Positions 23,853 to 31,747 of a stretch of DNA of 42,618 nt are shown here, piece after piece; position 1 is the first letter of the stretch; every line of letters starts with the position of its first letter. The notes under the pieces are model-generated. The model saw only the letters and a program-made list of their open reading frames with translations. It did no database searches and had not been told where the DNA came from. The position numbers and the translations under genes were made by a program. This DNA is from Terriglobia bacterium (lineage in GTDB: Bacteria; Acidobacteriota; Thermoanaerobaculia; Thermoanaerobaculales; Thermoanaerobaculaceae): assembly GCA_020073245.1 (NCBI GenBank), contig JAIQFQ010000033.1:1-42618 (forward strand), written 5' to 3'.

Positions 23853-25391
23853 TCAGGGGACCGGGCGGCGCAGGTGTCTCCGGATCACGTGTTCTTCCGG
23901 CCCGGTCTCGTACACCAGCAGGTGAGCGGTCTCGTCGGTAACATAGACTCGACCGTTGACCACGATCGGACTCTCCCAGTGGATCGAGCCCAGGGTGTCG
24001 TCGCGCCAGAGCAGCTCGCTGGTTTTGGGGTTGATGGCCCGGATCCCGGCGTGGGAGGCGTAGAAGAGAACCCCGTTGGCGATGATGGGTGAGCTCCCGC
24101 CCGTCGCGATGGTCCAGGCCTCCGGGACCACGGTCGACAGCCGTGGGACGCCACCGCTGCCGAGCCCCAGCCTGAAACCCGACAACCCCCGACCGTTCGC
24201 AACGTACGCCCACGTCGCACCAGTGGCCGGGTCAACCCACACCGCCGGTGCGGTCAGCACCTCACCCCCCTGAGGCAGGTCGAATCTCTGCAGCTCTCCA
24301 CCGACGTGCCCCGGGCCGCCCCGCCCGGACAGATCTCCGAGGTTCAGAAGGCGCACCATCCCATCCTTGCCACTCTGGACGGCGACGTGGGGGACAACGC
24401 TCCCCGCCGGAACGTTCAGGATGGCCGGCGCGGTGCTTCCGAGGTCGGCGTCGGCGTCCTGCAGGCTCTGGTATTCGGTCGGCGTATAGCTGTCGAGCGG
24501 CCAGCCACTGCCGTTGCCGGTGCCGTCGGGGTTGATCGCGAAGACGCTGTCGCCCCAGTCGCTGCCGCCCGAAACCGCGTTGTACCTGCCGTTGCCGGTG
24601 GCCATGAACAGCTGGCCGAGCTCCGCCACGAAGACCACGCCGGCCCGTGCCCAGATCGCGGTCTGAACCGCAGGACAGTCGGGCTGCGGCCGGCTGCAGT
24701 CGCCCGAGCCGTTCTCGGTCAGATGGCACGTCCGGTCGCTGCAGTTCGCGTTGAAGACCCGTTGCGTGCCTGTCGAAAGGTCGATGGCGGTGACGTGCCC
24801 CTGGTAGTCCCCGGCGTCGCCAGGGTATCCGCCGTTGGTCACATAGAGGTACGGCGTGCCCGACGCAACCGCTATCGTGAGCGCCGAGGACCCCTTCTCG
24901 ACGTCGGGCTTCAGTGTGGCGAGCTGCGGCCACCCGCCCCCCGTCGACTCGGTCCCATCGCCCGCCCGGTACTTGTGGACGTAGCCGTCGAGGCCGTACG
25001 AGTAGACGAACTGGCGATCGGGGTCGGCAGCCGGTGAGGACGTCGTGTACCTCGGCCCCGTCGCCGGCTGCCTGGACCACCGAATGTCGCCCGTGTCCAC
25101 GTCGATCGCGATCACAGTGCCGTCCTTCGTCGTCACGAACACGAGGTCCTTCGGCCCGTCGCTCGTCGACACGCCCTCCAGGAAGATGGGTGACCCGTCC
25201 GCCACGGAGGGGAGCGCGACCGGCGCGTACCTCAGGTGCAGGGAGCCCACGTTGGACAGGTTGATCCGCGCCTCCTGGTAGCTCGCCCCGCTGTGTCGTG
25301 CATCGAGGTTGAACTGGGGCCAGTCCGCCCCGCCGGCCGCGCTTGCGCTCGCCAGGCCGACGGCGACACAGAGTCGGATTCGGGGCCTCAT
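23853..25391 (-). CDS. Secreted PQQ-type beta-propeller repeat protein
   Basis: 512 residues from the ATG at 25391, which opens a signal peptide (LCVAVGLASASAAG, cut before GADWPQF). Repeated propeller blades are seen: DWPQFNLDARHSG, VFVTTKDGTVIAIDVDTGDIRWSR, YSYGLDGYVHKYRAGDG, HVTAIDLSTGTQRVF, LFYASHAGIRAINPKTSELLWR and RVYVTDETAHLLVYETG. These are PQQ-like blades with the AxDxxTGxxxW tryptophan docking motif. The PQQ-dehydrogenase catalytic residues and heme motif are not visible, so it is probably a BamB-like or unknown scaffold, not a dehydrogenase. Several cysteines (CSDRTC, DCSRPQPDC) suggest disulfides. An ATG 66 bp upstream gives a worse N-terminus. Confidence 0.82.
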   Translation of the reverse strand: MRPRIRLCVAVGLASASAAGGADWPQFNLDARHSGASYQEARINLSNVGSLHLRYAPVALPSVADGSPIFLEGVSTSDGPKDLVFVTTKDGTVIAIDVDTGDIRWSRQPATGPRYTTSSPAADPDRQFVYSYGLDGYVHKYRAGDGTESTGGGWPQLATLKPDVEKGSSALTIAVASGTPYLYVTNGGYPGDAGDYQGHVTAIDLSTGTQRVFNANCSDRTCHLTENGSGDCSRPQPDCPAVQTAIWARAGVVFVAELGQLFMATGNGRYNAVSGGSDWGDSVFAINPDGTGNGSGWPLDSYTPTEYQSLQDADADLGSTAPAILNVPAGSVVPHVAVQSGKDGMVRLLNLGDLSGRGGPGHVGGELQRFDLPQGGEVLTAPAVWVDPATGATWAYVANGRGLSGFRLGLGSGGVPRLSTVVPEAWTIATGGSSPIIANGVLFYASHAGIRAINPKTSELLWRDDTLGSIHWESPIVVNGRVYVTDETAHLLVYETGPEEHVIRRHLRRPVP

Positions 25392-25749
25392 ACGGGAGCC
25401 AACCTGCGTCGACCGCTGCGTGATTCCCAGCCGAGTGGGGCGCCACCTGGGAAGCATCGCCCCGCAGGGTCCGGGTCGCCGAGACCAGGCCGCGTTCCCG
25501 CCGGGTGCCGGTTGCTGTCGCGGCGCCGCTGGCAGGAGGCCTCGGCCCGGTCATTCTTTCGCCCGCGTCCCGCCAACCAAGACCCGGAACGGAGGGTGGA
25601 TGAATCCCGGCGCCGACTCGGTTCCTCGAACGGGGGCTGAACCGGCGGCGGGCATTCCGGGGAGCGTAGAGCCCGGTCCTCTCAGGCCACACGACCCGTG
25701 CAGGTGATGCGGCTCGACCGGGAGTAAGGTTCAGGTGGAGGTGGAGCCC
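25392..25749. other. Intergenic region, divergent, nothing recognised
   Basis: 358 bp between the divergent propeller and dioxygenase genes. It is GC-rich. I see no convincing sigma-70 or sigma-54 promoter, operator or RNA; open frames in it lack ribosome sites. A purine-rich GGTGGAGGTGGAG just before 25750 serves the dioxygenase gene as ribosome site. Confidence 0.5.
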
Positions 25750-26556
25750 ATGGTGGAAACCAACGGAAGGCACGCACCAGCCAACGAGGCCATGCCCGTC
25801 ATCTTCCTCGCGCACGGCTCACCGTTCCTGCTCGACGACGAAGGGTGGGTCGGGGAGCTCAGCCGGTGGGCGAAGGCACTGCAGCGGCCCAAGTCAGTCC
25901 TCATGGTGTCGGCCCACTGGGAGCAGAAGCCGGTCACGGTGGGGGCGGTTCGAACGGCGCCGCTGATCTACGATTTCTGGGGCTTCCCGGAGAAGTACTA
26001 CGGTGTGACGTACCCGGCGCCGGGCGCTCCCGCCCTCGCAGAGCGCGTTCGGGAGCTGCTCGGCCCGTCGCAACCGGTGGCCGATGAGCCCGAGAGAGGA
26101 CTCGACCATGGCGCGTACGTGCCCCTCGTGGCGATGTACCCGAATGCCGACGTGCCAGTGCTTCAGGTCTCTCTCCCGACGATGGACGCCCCGACCCTGT
26201 TCGAGCTCGGGCGCGCGCTGGCGCCCCTGCGTGACGAGGGCGTCCTCATCGTGGGCAGCGGCTTCCTCACTCATAACCTCCGTGCCTGGGACCGCCGGCC
26301 CAACCCCGCCACGCCGACGTGGGCGGCGGAGTTCGACGCGTGGGCGGGCGACGTATTGAAGCGCCAGGACGTCGACGCGCTTCTCGACTACAGGAGGCGA
26401 GCCCCGGGGGTGCAACAGGCGCTCCCGACGCACGAGCACTTCGTCCCGGTCGCCGTCGCGCTGGGTGCCGCGGTGGGAAAGCCCGGGCCAGTGACATTCC
26501 CGATCACCGGTTTTTACGGCGGCTCGATGACCAAGCGCTCGGTGCAGTTCGGGTAG
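25750..26556 (+). CDS. Class III extradiol ring-cleavage dioxygenase, DODA/YgiD type
   Basis: 268 residues, matching YgiD (4,5-DOPA-extradiol-dioxygenase) in length. Metal-ligand histidines are expected in LAHGSPFLLDD and SAHWEQKPVTV; further conserved histidines are in LDHGAYVPL and THEHFVPVAVALGA. PLIYDFWGFPEKYYGVTYPAPG and GSGFLTHNLR are diagnostic for this family. The protein probably binds a single Zn or Fe and opens catechol-type rings, though the physiological substrate in bacteria is unclear. The start is ATG with GGAGGTGGAG upstream. It ends 15 bp from the convergent VOC gene. Confidence 0.9.
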   Translation: MVETNGRHAPANEAMPVIFLAHGSPFLLDDEGWVGELSRWAKALQRPKSVLMVSAHWEQKPVTVGAVRTAPLIYDFWGFPEKYYGVTYPAPGAPALAERVRELLGPSQPVADEPERGLDHGAYVPLVAMYPNADVPVLQVSLPTMDAPTLFELGRALAPLRDEGVLIVGSGFLTHNLRAWDRRPNPATPTWAAEFDAWAGDVLKRQDVDALLDYRRRAPGVQQALPTHEHFVPVAVALGAAVGKPGPVTFPITGFYGGSMTKRSVQFG

Positions 26557-26571
26557 CGCCGGGCGGCCGAA

Positions 26572-27057
26572 TCAGCGACCGCCGCGCATGCTCTTCGCGA
26601 ATTCCTCACCCGCTCGCATCATCTCGGCCTCGGTCATGTCCTTCACGTGAGTGCCGAAGGTCCAGATGTAGCCGAACGGATCCACCACGGTTCCGGTGCG
26701 GTCACCCCAGAACATGTCGGCCGGCGGCATCTTGACGGTGGCGCCCGCCGCCACGGCCCGCTTGAACGCCGCGTCGCAGTCGGCGCTGTAGAGCCAGAAG
26801 CCGACGGCGGCCGGGGCCGCGGGCGACGGGCCCTGCGGCGTCATGCCCGGTATCTCGTCGTTCAGGAAGACGACAGAGTTCCCGATGCGCATCTCCGCGT
26901 GCCACACCCCGTTGCCGTCGGGCGCCGGAGCCAGCAACACCAGCTCGGCGCCGAGCGCGCGCTTGTAGAACTCGATCGCCTTCCCGCACCCTCGGATCGT
27001 CAGTGCCGGGGTCACCGCGTGGAGGTTCTTCGGAACCGGTTTCACCTTCGCTGCCAT
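26572..27057 (-). CDS. VOC-family protein, PhnB-like
   Basis: 161 residues. It has the VOC betaalphabetabetabeta pattern: AVTPALTIRGCGKAIEFYKRALGAELV, HAEMRIGNSVVFLNDE, then the second module VGFWLYSADCDAAFKRAVAAGA and MFWGDRTGTVVDPFGYIWTFGTHV. The last block is typical of the PhnB/YxeB glyoxalase-like subgroup, for which a defined reaction is usually not known. The start ATG has AAGGAGG six bases upstream, a strong site. Probably cytoplasmic and monocistronic. Confidence 0.88.
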   Translation of the reverse strand: MAAKVKPVPKNLHAVTPALTIRGCGKAIEFYKRALGAELVLLAPAPDGNGVWHAEMRIGNSVVFLNDEIPGMTPQGPSPAAPAAVGFWLYSADCDAAFKRAVAAGATVKMPPADMFWGDRTGTVVDPFGYIWTFGTHVKDMTEAEMMRAGEEFAKSMRGGR

Positions 27058-27290
27058 GACCGCCTCCTTTTCGGGGGGTGCATCCCAGAACCACCTCGCG
27101 CCGCCGAGACTTCCCCCGCTTGCCTCCTCGGGAACGCCCAGGCGCTATATCGGAGGTGCTCGTCCCGATCTCCTGTGCAGCCGATGGACTCGGTGGCCGA
27201 GTGACCGGACTAGCATTCAAGAAATCGGACCGGTCAATACGCGGCAAAATTGGCTCTTTCCATCAACCAATCCTTCAGCGACACTGAGCC

Positions 27291-28292
27291 ATGCGGCATC
27301 CCGCTGCCGATCGCACGGACCTGACCCGCGGATACGCGATCGCGTTGACCGCTGCGGCCATTCTCTCGACCACGGCGATCTTCATCCGCCACCTGACCCG
27401 GACATACGCCATCCCGGCGCTCGTGCTCGCGTTCTGGCGGGACGGGTTCGTGTGTCTCACGCTGCTGCCGGTGCTGGCGCTGGTGCGCCCGCGGTTGCTC
27501 CGGTTCGAGCGGCGCAATCTCCCCTACCTCGTCCTCTACGGACTCATGCTCGCGACGTTCAATGCCACGTGGACGCTCTCGGTCGCACTGAACGGCGCGG
27601 CCGTTTCCACGGTCCTCGTGTACTGCTCCGCCGGGTTCACCTCGCTTCTGGGCTGGTGGCTGCTCGACGAGCGGCTCGGTTGGGGCAAGCTGCTCGCCGT
27701 CGCCCTCAGCCTCGGCGGATGCACGCTCGTTTCCGGGGCGCTGGATCCGACGGCGTGGCGCGCCAACCTCCTCGGGATCCTGACGGGTGTCCTCTCCGGC
27801 CTGTGTTACGCCGGCTACAGCCTGATGGGCCGCACGGCCTCGCAGCGCGGCCTGAACCCCTGGACAACCATCCTCGCCACCTTCGGATTCGCGTCCGCGT
27901 TCCTGTTCGCCGTCAACCTGGTCCCGGGAGGTCACGTCCCCGGCGCGGCAGCGCACCCGGCCGATCTCTTCTGGCTCGGCAGGGCCTGGGGAGGCTGGCT
28001 CGTCCTGTTCCTGCTGGCTGCAGGTCCCACCGTGGCGGGGTTCGGGCTGTACAACGTCAGCCTTTCACACCTCCCTTCCAGCGTCGCGAACCTGGTCGTC
28101 TCGCTCGAGCCCGTTCTGACGGCCGCCACCGCCTACGTACTGTTCGCCGAGCGTCTCGACGCGACGCAACTTGCCGGCAGCGCGTTGATCCTGGCCGGCG
28201 TGGTCTTCCTGCGCGTCTACGAGGGCCGCCTGGAGGGTCGGGTCCGGGGCGGCGTGCAACACGCGGCCGAGTGCGCCGCGGCCGAGCGATGA
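27291..28292 (+). CDS. EamA/DMT-family transporter
   Basis: 333 residues with about ten hydrophobic segments in two repeated EamA halves: first half YAIALTAAAILSTTAIFIRH to LLAVALSLGGCTLVSGA, second half LLGILTGVLSGLCYAGYSLMGR to LAGSALILAGVVFLRVYE. Both halves end in the typical pattern, the second with SSVANLVVSLEPVLTAATAYVLFAERLD, the PxxA...E signature of the family. Members export metabolites or amino acids; the substrate cannot be told. The preceding gap (27058-27290) is AT-richer close to the gene but without a clear promoter. Confidence 0.9.
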   Translation: MRHPAADRTDLTRGYAIALTAAAILSTTAIFIRHLTRTYAIPALVLAFWRDGFVCLTLLPVLALVRPRLLRFERRNLPYLVLYGLMLATFNATWTLSVALNGAAVSTVLVYCSAGFTSLLGWWLLDERLGWGKLLAVALSLGGCTLVSGALDPTAWRANLLGILTGVLSGLCYAGYSLMGRTASQRGLNPWTTILATFGFASAFLFAVNLVPGGHVPGAAAHPADLFWLGRAWGGWLVLFLLAAGPTVAGFGLYNVSLSHLPSSVANLVVSLEPVLTAATAYVLFAERLDATQLAGSALILAGVVFLRVYEGRLEGRVRGGVQHAAECAAAER

Positions 28293-28330
28293 TAGTGTTG
28301 GGCCGCTGAGTTGGTCGAAGGAGACGAGTC

Positions 28331-29152
28331 TTGGACGGCACAACACAGGCCCGAGAGGCAGATCCGGTCAGTACTCCGTTTGACGACGGCGAGCTCTACG
28401 ACGTCCTATTCGGCGAGTTTCGCTTCGACCTCGACTTCTATCTCGAGCTCGCCCGCAAGGCGCGCGGTCCCGTGCTCGAGGTCGCTTGCGGCACGGGGCG
28501 GATCCTCATTCCATGCGTAAGGGCAGGCGTGGACATCGACGGGCTCGATCTGTTCCCGGCGATGCTCGGAACCTTGCGAAGGAAGGCCGCCGCGCTGGGC
28601 TTCGCACCGACCCTCCACCGGTCGGACATGCGCAGCTTCGCCGTGCCGCGGCGGTACGCTCTCGTGTTCTGCGCCTTCAACGGGTTCGTCCACTGCCTGA
28701 CCACTGAGGATCAGCTGCAGGCGCTGCGCACCTGGCGCGGCCATCTCGCCCCCGGTGGAGCCGTGGTGTTCAACGTGTTCTACCCTGGTCGCGAGTTTCT
28801 CTCGGGACCCGAGGGCGAGCCCGTCCTCGAGGGGGAGACCAGGCATCCCGTGACGGGCTTGCCCGTGCGCATCTACGACACACGGACATTCGACCGGGTG
28901 GCGCAGGTCCAGCACTCGTGCGTCGAGATCCAGGAGCTGGACGACCAGGGGCGAGTGGCCACCGCGCACCGGTCCGAGACCGACATGCGGTGGACGTTCA
29001 AGCCCGAGATGGAGCTGTTGCTGGCCGCCTCGGGGTTCGCGCGGTGGGAGATCTGCGGCGATTTCGACCGCCGGCCCCTAACCAGGGACAACGACCAGAT
29101 GATCGTGTTCGCGTGGAACGATCCGCCGCCGGCCGCCGCCTCGCCGAGGTAG
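28331..29152 (+). CDS. Class I SAM-dependent methyltransferase
   Basis: 273 residues. I use the TTG at 28331 because AAGGAG lies seven bases upstream and there is no better start. The SAM-binding loop is VLEVACGTGRILIP, followed by IDGLDLFPAML (acidic motif II), RSDMRSFAVPRRYALVFCAFNGFVHC and LAPGGAVVFNVF. The C-terminal WTFKPEMELLLAASGF is typical of Methyltransf_25-like small-molecule methyltransferases. Substrate unknown. It follows the EamA gene by 38 bp and may be cotranscribed. Confidence 0.85.
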   Translation: MDGTTQAREADPVSTPFDDGELYDVLFGEFRFDLDFYLELARKARGPVLEVACGTGRILIPCVRAGVDIDGLDLFPAMLGTLRRKAAALGFAPTLHRSDMRSFAVPRRYALVFCAFNGFVHCLTTEDQLQALRTWRGHLAPGGAVVFNVFYPGREFLSGPEGEPVLEGETRHPVTGLPVRIYDTRTFDRVAQVQHSCVEIQELDDQGRVATAHRSETDMRWTFKPEMELLLAASGFARWEICGDFDRRPLTRDNDQMIVFAWNDPPPAAASPR

Positions 29153-29268
29153 CACTTCGACCGTTCGCCTCCCGGCGTCCACGGACACGCCACACCGAGG
29201 CGCGACGGCCTGGCTGGCCGGCAGTGCCGGAGCGGATCATGGCCCTGCGGCTCTGCTAGCCTGGCACG

Positions 29269-30459
29269 GTGAGCTTCTCCGACACCCTCCGCCACCTGGC
29301 GGCGGACCGCGCGCTTGCGCTGCCGGACGCGCGTCACCCGGAGCCGCTCGCCGCGCTCGACTACCCTGAGGAGCTCTCCCTCAAGCGGCAGGCGCTCGAG
29401 ACGTTCTGGCGGGAGCAGGGTCTGGCCGGACAGCTCGAGCCGGTTGTTGGCGCCTCCTCGCCGCGGGGCTACCGCACGACGACCAAGCGCAGGGCGGTCC
29501 TTGGTCCCAGGGGCCTCGCCCTCACCTTCCCCGGCGCTCCGCCATCGGGGCGTGGCCTCTCTCCCTCGGCGCTCGACCCTCCCGAGCACATGGCCGCCTA
29601 TACCTTCCTCATCGAACGGTTGGCTTGCCCCGCGGCGCGCGCCCTCGCCTCGGCTCTCAACTGGGCGATTGTGCGCGGCTCCGCGGGCGAGCTCTCCGTC
29701 ATTCTGAACGTCCGTATCTTCGACGCCAGGGTCGTCCGAGCAGGCAAGCAACTCGCCGAGGCGTTCCAGGAGGGCGCCCCCGGCATGCGAGCCTGCTTCC
29801 TCTACCTCGACCCGAGCGGCTCGGACTACTACCTCGAGGCGCGGCGTCCGGCAGGTACGCTGACGTTCAAGCGTCTCTTCGGCCCCGACTGGCTGCAGGT
29901 GGAGGCCGACGGCGTGCGGCTGCGCTTTCCCCCGACTGTCTTCTCGCAGGTCAACGGCGCGATGCTCGGGATCATGACGAGCACCACGCGCTCCCTCCTC
30001 GCGCCGCTCGACGGCTGCACGATGCTCGACTTGTACTGCGGCTATGGGCTGTTCTCGCTGACCGTCGGCCGAGACGCGGCCTGGGTGGTGGGGGTGGATT
30101 TCGACGGCCCGGCGGTCGAGGCGGCGCGCTCCAACGCACTCCACCTCCGATGCGCGGACCGCGCGCGCTTCCTCGCAGGTCGGATCGACGGCCGGTTCCT
30201 TGCTCACCGCCTGCGTCCGGCCGGCACGCCCGAGGTTGTGCTGCTCGACCCGCCGCGGCAGGGCACGGCGCCTGACGTCGCTCAGGCTCTCGCCGCCCGC
30301 CGACCTCGGCGCGTCGTCCACATCTGCTGCGGCACGGACGAGATACCGCGCGAGGTCGAGGCCTGGTCCCGCGCTGGCTTCCGCCTCCACCACGCGATCC
30401 CACTCGACCTCTTCGCCGGCACCGAGAACCTCGAGACGTTCCTGCTATTCGAACGTTGA
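29269..30459 (+). CDS. Divergent TrmA/RlmC-type RNA (uracil-5-) methyltransferase
   Basis: 396 residues, GTG start without a strong ribosome site. The C-terminal catalytic half is that of TrmA/RlmD: FPPTVFSQVNGAML, LDLYCGYGLFSLTVGRDAAWVVGVD (SAM site), LLDPPRQGTAPDV and the base Glu in GTENLETF. The catalytic Cys motif is normally SCNP; here the corresponding stretch is HICCGTDEIP, with a Cys kept. The N-terminal part has neither a TRAM domain nor the four Fe-S cysteines found in RlmC/RlmD, as in TrmA. RNA m5U methylation is likely; the position modified is not known. A heptamer palindrome begins right after its stop. Confidence 0.75.
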   Translation: MSFSDTLRHLAADRALALPDARHPEPLAALDYPEELSLKRQALETFWREQGLAGQLEPVVGASSPRGYRTTTKRRAVLGPRGLALTFPGAPPSGRGLSPSALDPPEHMAAYTFLIERLACPAARALASALNWAIVRGSAGELSVILNVRIFDARVVRAGKQLAEAFQEGAPGMRACFLYLDPSGSDYYLEARRPAGTLTFKRLFGPDWLQVEADGVRLRFPPTVFSQVNGAMLGIMTSTTRSLLAPLDGCTMLDLYCGYGLFSLTVGRDAAWVVGVDFDGPAVEAARSNALHLRCADRARFLAGRIDGRFLAHRLRPAGTPEVVLLDPPRQGTAPDVAQALAARRPRRVVHICCGTDEIPREVEAWSRAGFRLHHAIPLDLFAGTENLETFLLFER

Positions 30460-30462
30460 GTC

Positions 30463-30537
30463 GGAAGTTGAAAGTTCGAGGTCGAAAGCTCGTACGGTGT
30501 TTTGGCTCTCGACTTTCGACCCTCGGCTTTTGAATCT
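30463..30537. repeat. Heptamer-built imperfect palindrome, element 2
   Basis: Left arm units, read in 7-bp steps from 30455: GTTGAGT, CGGAAGT, TGAAAGT, TCGAGGT, CGAAAGC. Right arm units from 30506: CTCTCGA, CTTTCGA, CCCTCGG, CTTTTGA. The arms are reverse complements with roughly 80% pairing and one slipped base, around a 14-nt loop with a TTTT. It fills the gap between the convergent TrmA-like and DUF4388 genes, starting three bases after the stop of the former. It could double as a bidirectional terminator. Confidence 0.85.
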
Positions 30538-30560
30538 CCTGCCCTTCGAAGGCCGCGTGC

Positions 30561-31691
30561 CTAGGAGGCGCGATCGAGGCCGATATGCCCGGCCTGGGTC
30601 AGGCGATAAAACACCAGCATCGCGTCGAGGGTGGCGACCGGCGTGACCTTGAGGATTGCGCCGACGGTGCTGCTGCCGTCGATGCGGGTGAGGATGAAGC
30701 CCTCCTCGGGCGAGAGGTTCAGCGAGGTCAACTGCGAGATGTGAACGAGCAGCTTTGGGACCCTGTCCAGCTTCACCCCTTCGGCTTCGAGCGTCTCGCG
30801 CAGGGCGTTCTGGAGGTTCGACACATCCTTGCGAACCTCCGCGTTGTCGGGTTCGAGCGTGGCTGCGGCCCGAGCGTGCCGCATCGCACGTTGATAGTCG
30901 CCTCTCCTGAAATGCTTCCAGGCCTGCGCCGCCAACGTCGCCGAGTCGGCCGCCCGGACGGGCTCAACGGCTTGGAGCGCCCGCGGGCGGACCACCTTGA
31001 GCCGGCCGTCTTCGGCGAGTCGCCGCAGGACGCTGGAAACGAAGTACTCGCTCGAGTGGGTGTGAAGGCAGATCTCGGCCACGCTGCGGTTGTCGTCCAC
31101 GGCGGCCACCACGGCTCGTTCGCCGGACGACAGGCCGGAAGCGTCCGACAGTTCGCCCACCATGACCGGCACGGTCTCGTCCGAGGGGATCAGCTTCCTG
31201 ATTGCGTCCCACTCGTCGAGCCGCTCCATGGCGTCGAGAGTGAGGTTCGTGACCGCAATGGAGAGCGGGACCATCTCATAGGCTGGAAGCTGCCCGTCGA
31301 TGAAACGGAACTCGCCGTCACGCCAGGTGAAGAGGTCGTAGATCCCCTCCCTCGATTTCAGCTCCAGCATGCTCTCCAGATCACCAATGGAAATGAGGCC
31401 CTGGTCGACGAGGATCTTGCCAAGCAGCACCCGTGTCAGCTCCTGCTGAGCCATGGCGGCGGAAAGCTGCGCCTCGCTGATGAACCCGTGACTGACCAGG
31501 AAGTGGCCCAGGTACTCTCTGGGGTCGCTCGACCCGGCCGCGATGATCTGCCCCCCGCGAAAATAGACCTTCCGCTCCACGACCCCGTTGCCGACGACCA
31601 GGGTGCCGGTGGCCTGCCCGGTGGCCAGCAACTGCAGCAGCTCCGGCACCGGCATTGTGCGGAGGTTTCCTGAAAGGCCCGCTAGGCTCAC
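30561..31691 (-). CDS. DUF4388-domain protein with winged-helix-like and TPR-like parts
   Basis: 376 residues. The N-terminal ~100 residues are DUF4388 (LSGNLRTMPVPELLQLLATGQATGTLVVG, YFRGGQIIAAGSSDPREYLGHFLV), a domain frequent in Acidobacteriota and delta-proteobacteria and associated with signalling. Next comes a region with LDQGLIS-type helices and a DGEFRF strand, then ERAVVAAVDDNRSVAEICLHTHSSEYFVSSVLRRLAEDG, which looks like a winged helix. A short TPR-like pair (AWKHFRRGDYQRAMRHARAAATLEPDNAEV) and a C-terminal helical domain end the protein. No enzyme motif. The GTG start is supported by GAGG upstream. It is probably a regulatory adaptor; the DUF748 gene is 56 bp upstream in the same direction. 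Confidence 0.8.
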   Translation of the reverse strand: MSLAGLSGNLRTMPVPELLQLLATGQATGTLVVGNGVVERKVYFRGGQIIAAGSSDPREYLGHFLVSHGFISEAQLSAAMAQQELTRVLLGKILVDQGLISIGDLESMLELKSREGIYDLFTWRDGEFRFIDGQLPAYEMVPLSIAVTNLTLDAMERLDEWDAIRKLIPSDETVPVMVGELSDASGLSSGERAVVAAVDDNRSVAEICLHTHSSEYFVSSVLRRLAEDGRLKVVRPRALQAVEPVRAADSATLAAQAWKHFRRGDYQRAMRHARAAATLEPDNAEVRKDVSNLQNALRETLEAEGVKLDRVPKLLVHISQLTSLNLSPEEGFILTRIDGSSTVGAILKVTPVATLDAMLVFYRLTQAGHIGLDRAS

Positions 31692-31747
31692 AAGGCCTCA
31701 TTCTACTGTCTTCGACGCCGGCGTGAGCTGCCCTTCCTCGTGCCCTC

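Noticed and set aside
24262..25815. 517-codon minus-strand frame overlapping the propeller gene in another phase
   Set aside because: Arg/Gly-rich shadow frame; the propeller frame has clear blade repeats and a signal peptide.
27056..28309. 417-codon plus-strand frame over the EamA gene
   Set aside because: Arg/Pro-rich; the alternative frame encodes ten hydrophobic helices of a DMT transporter.
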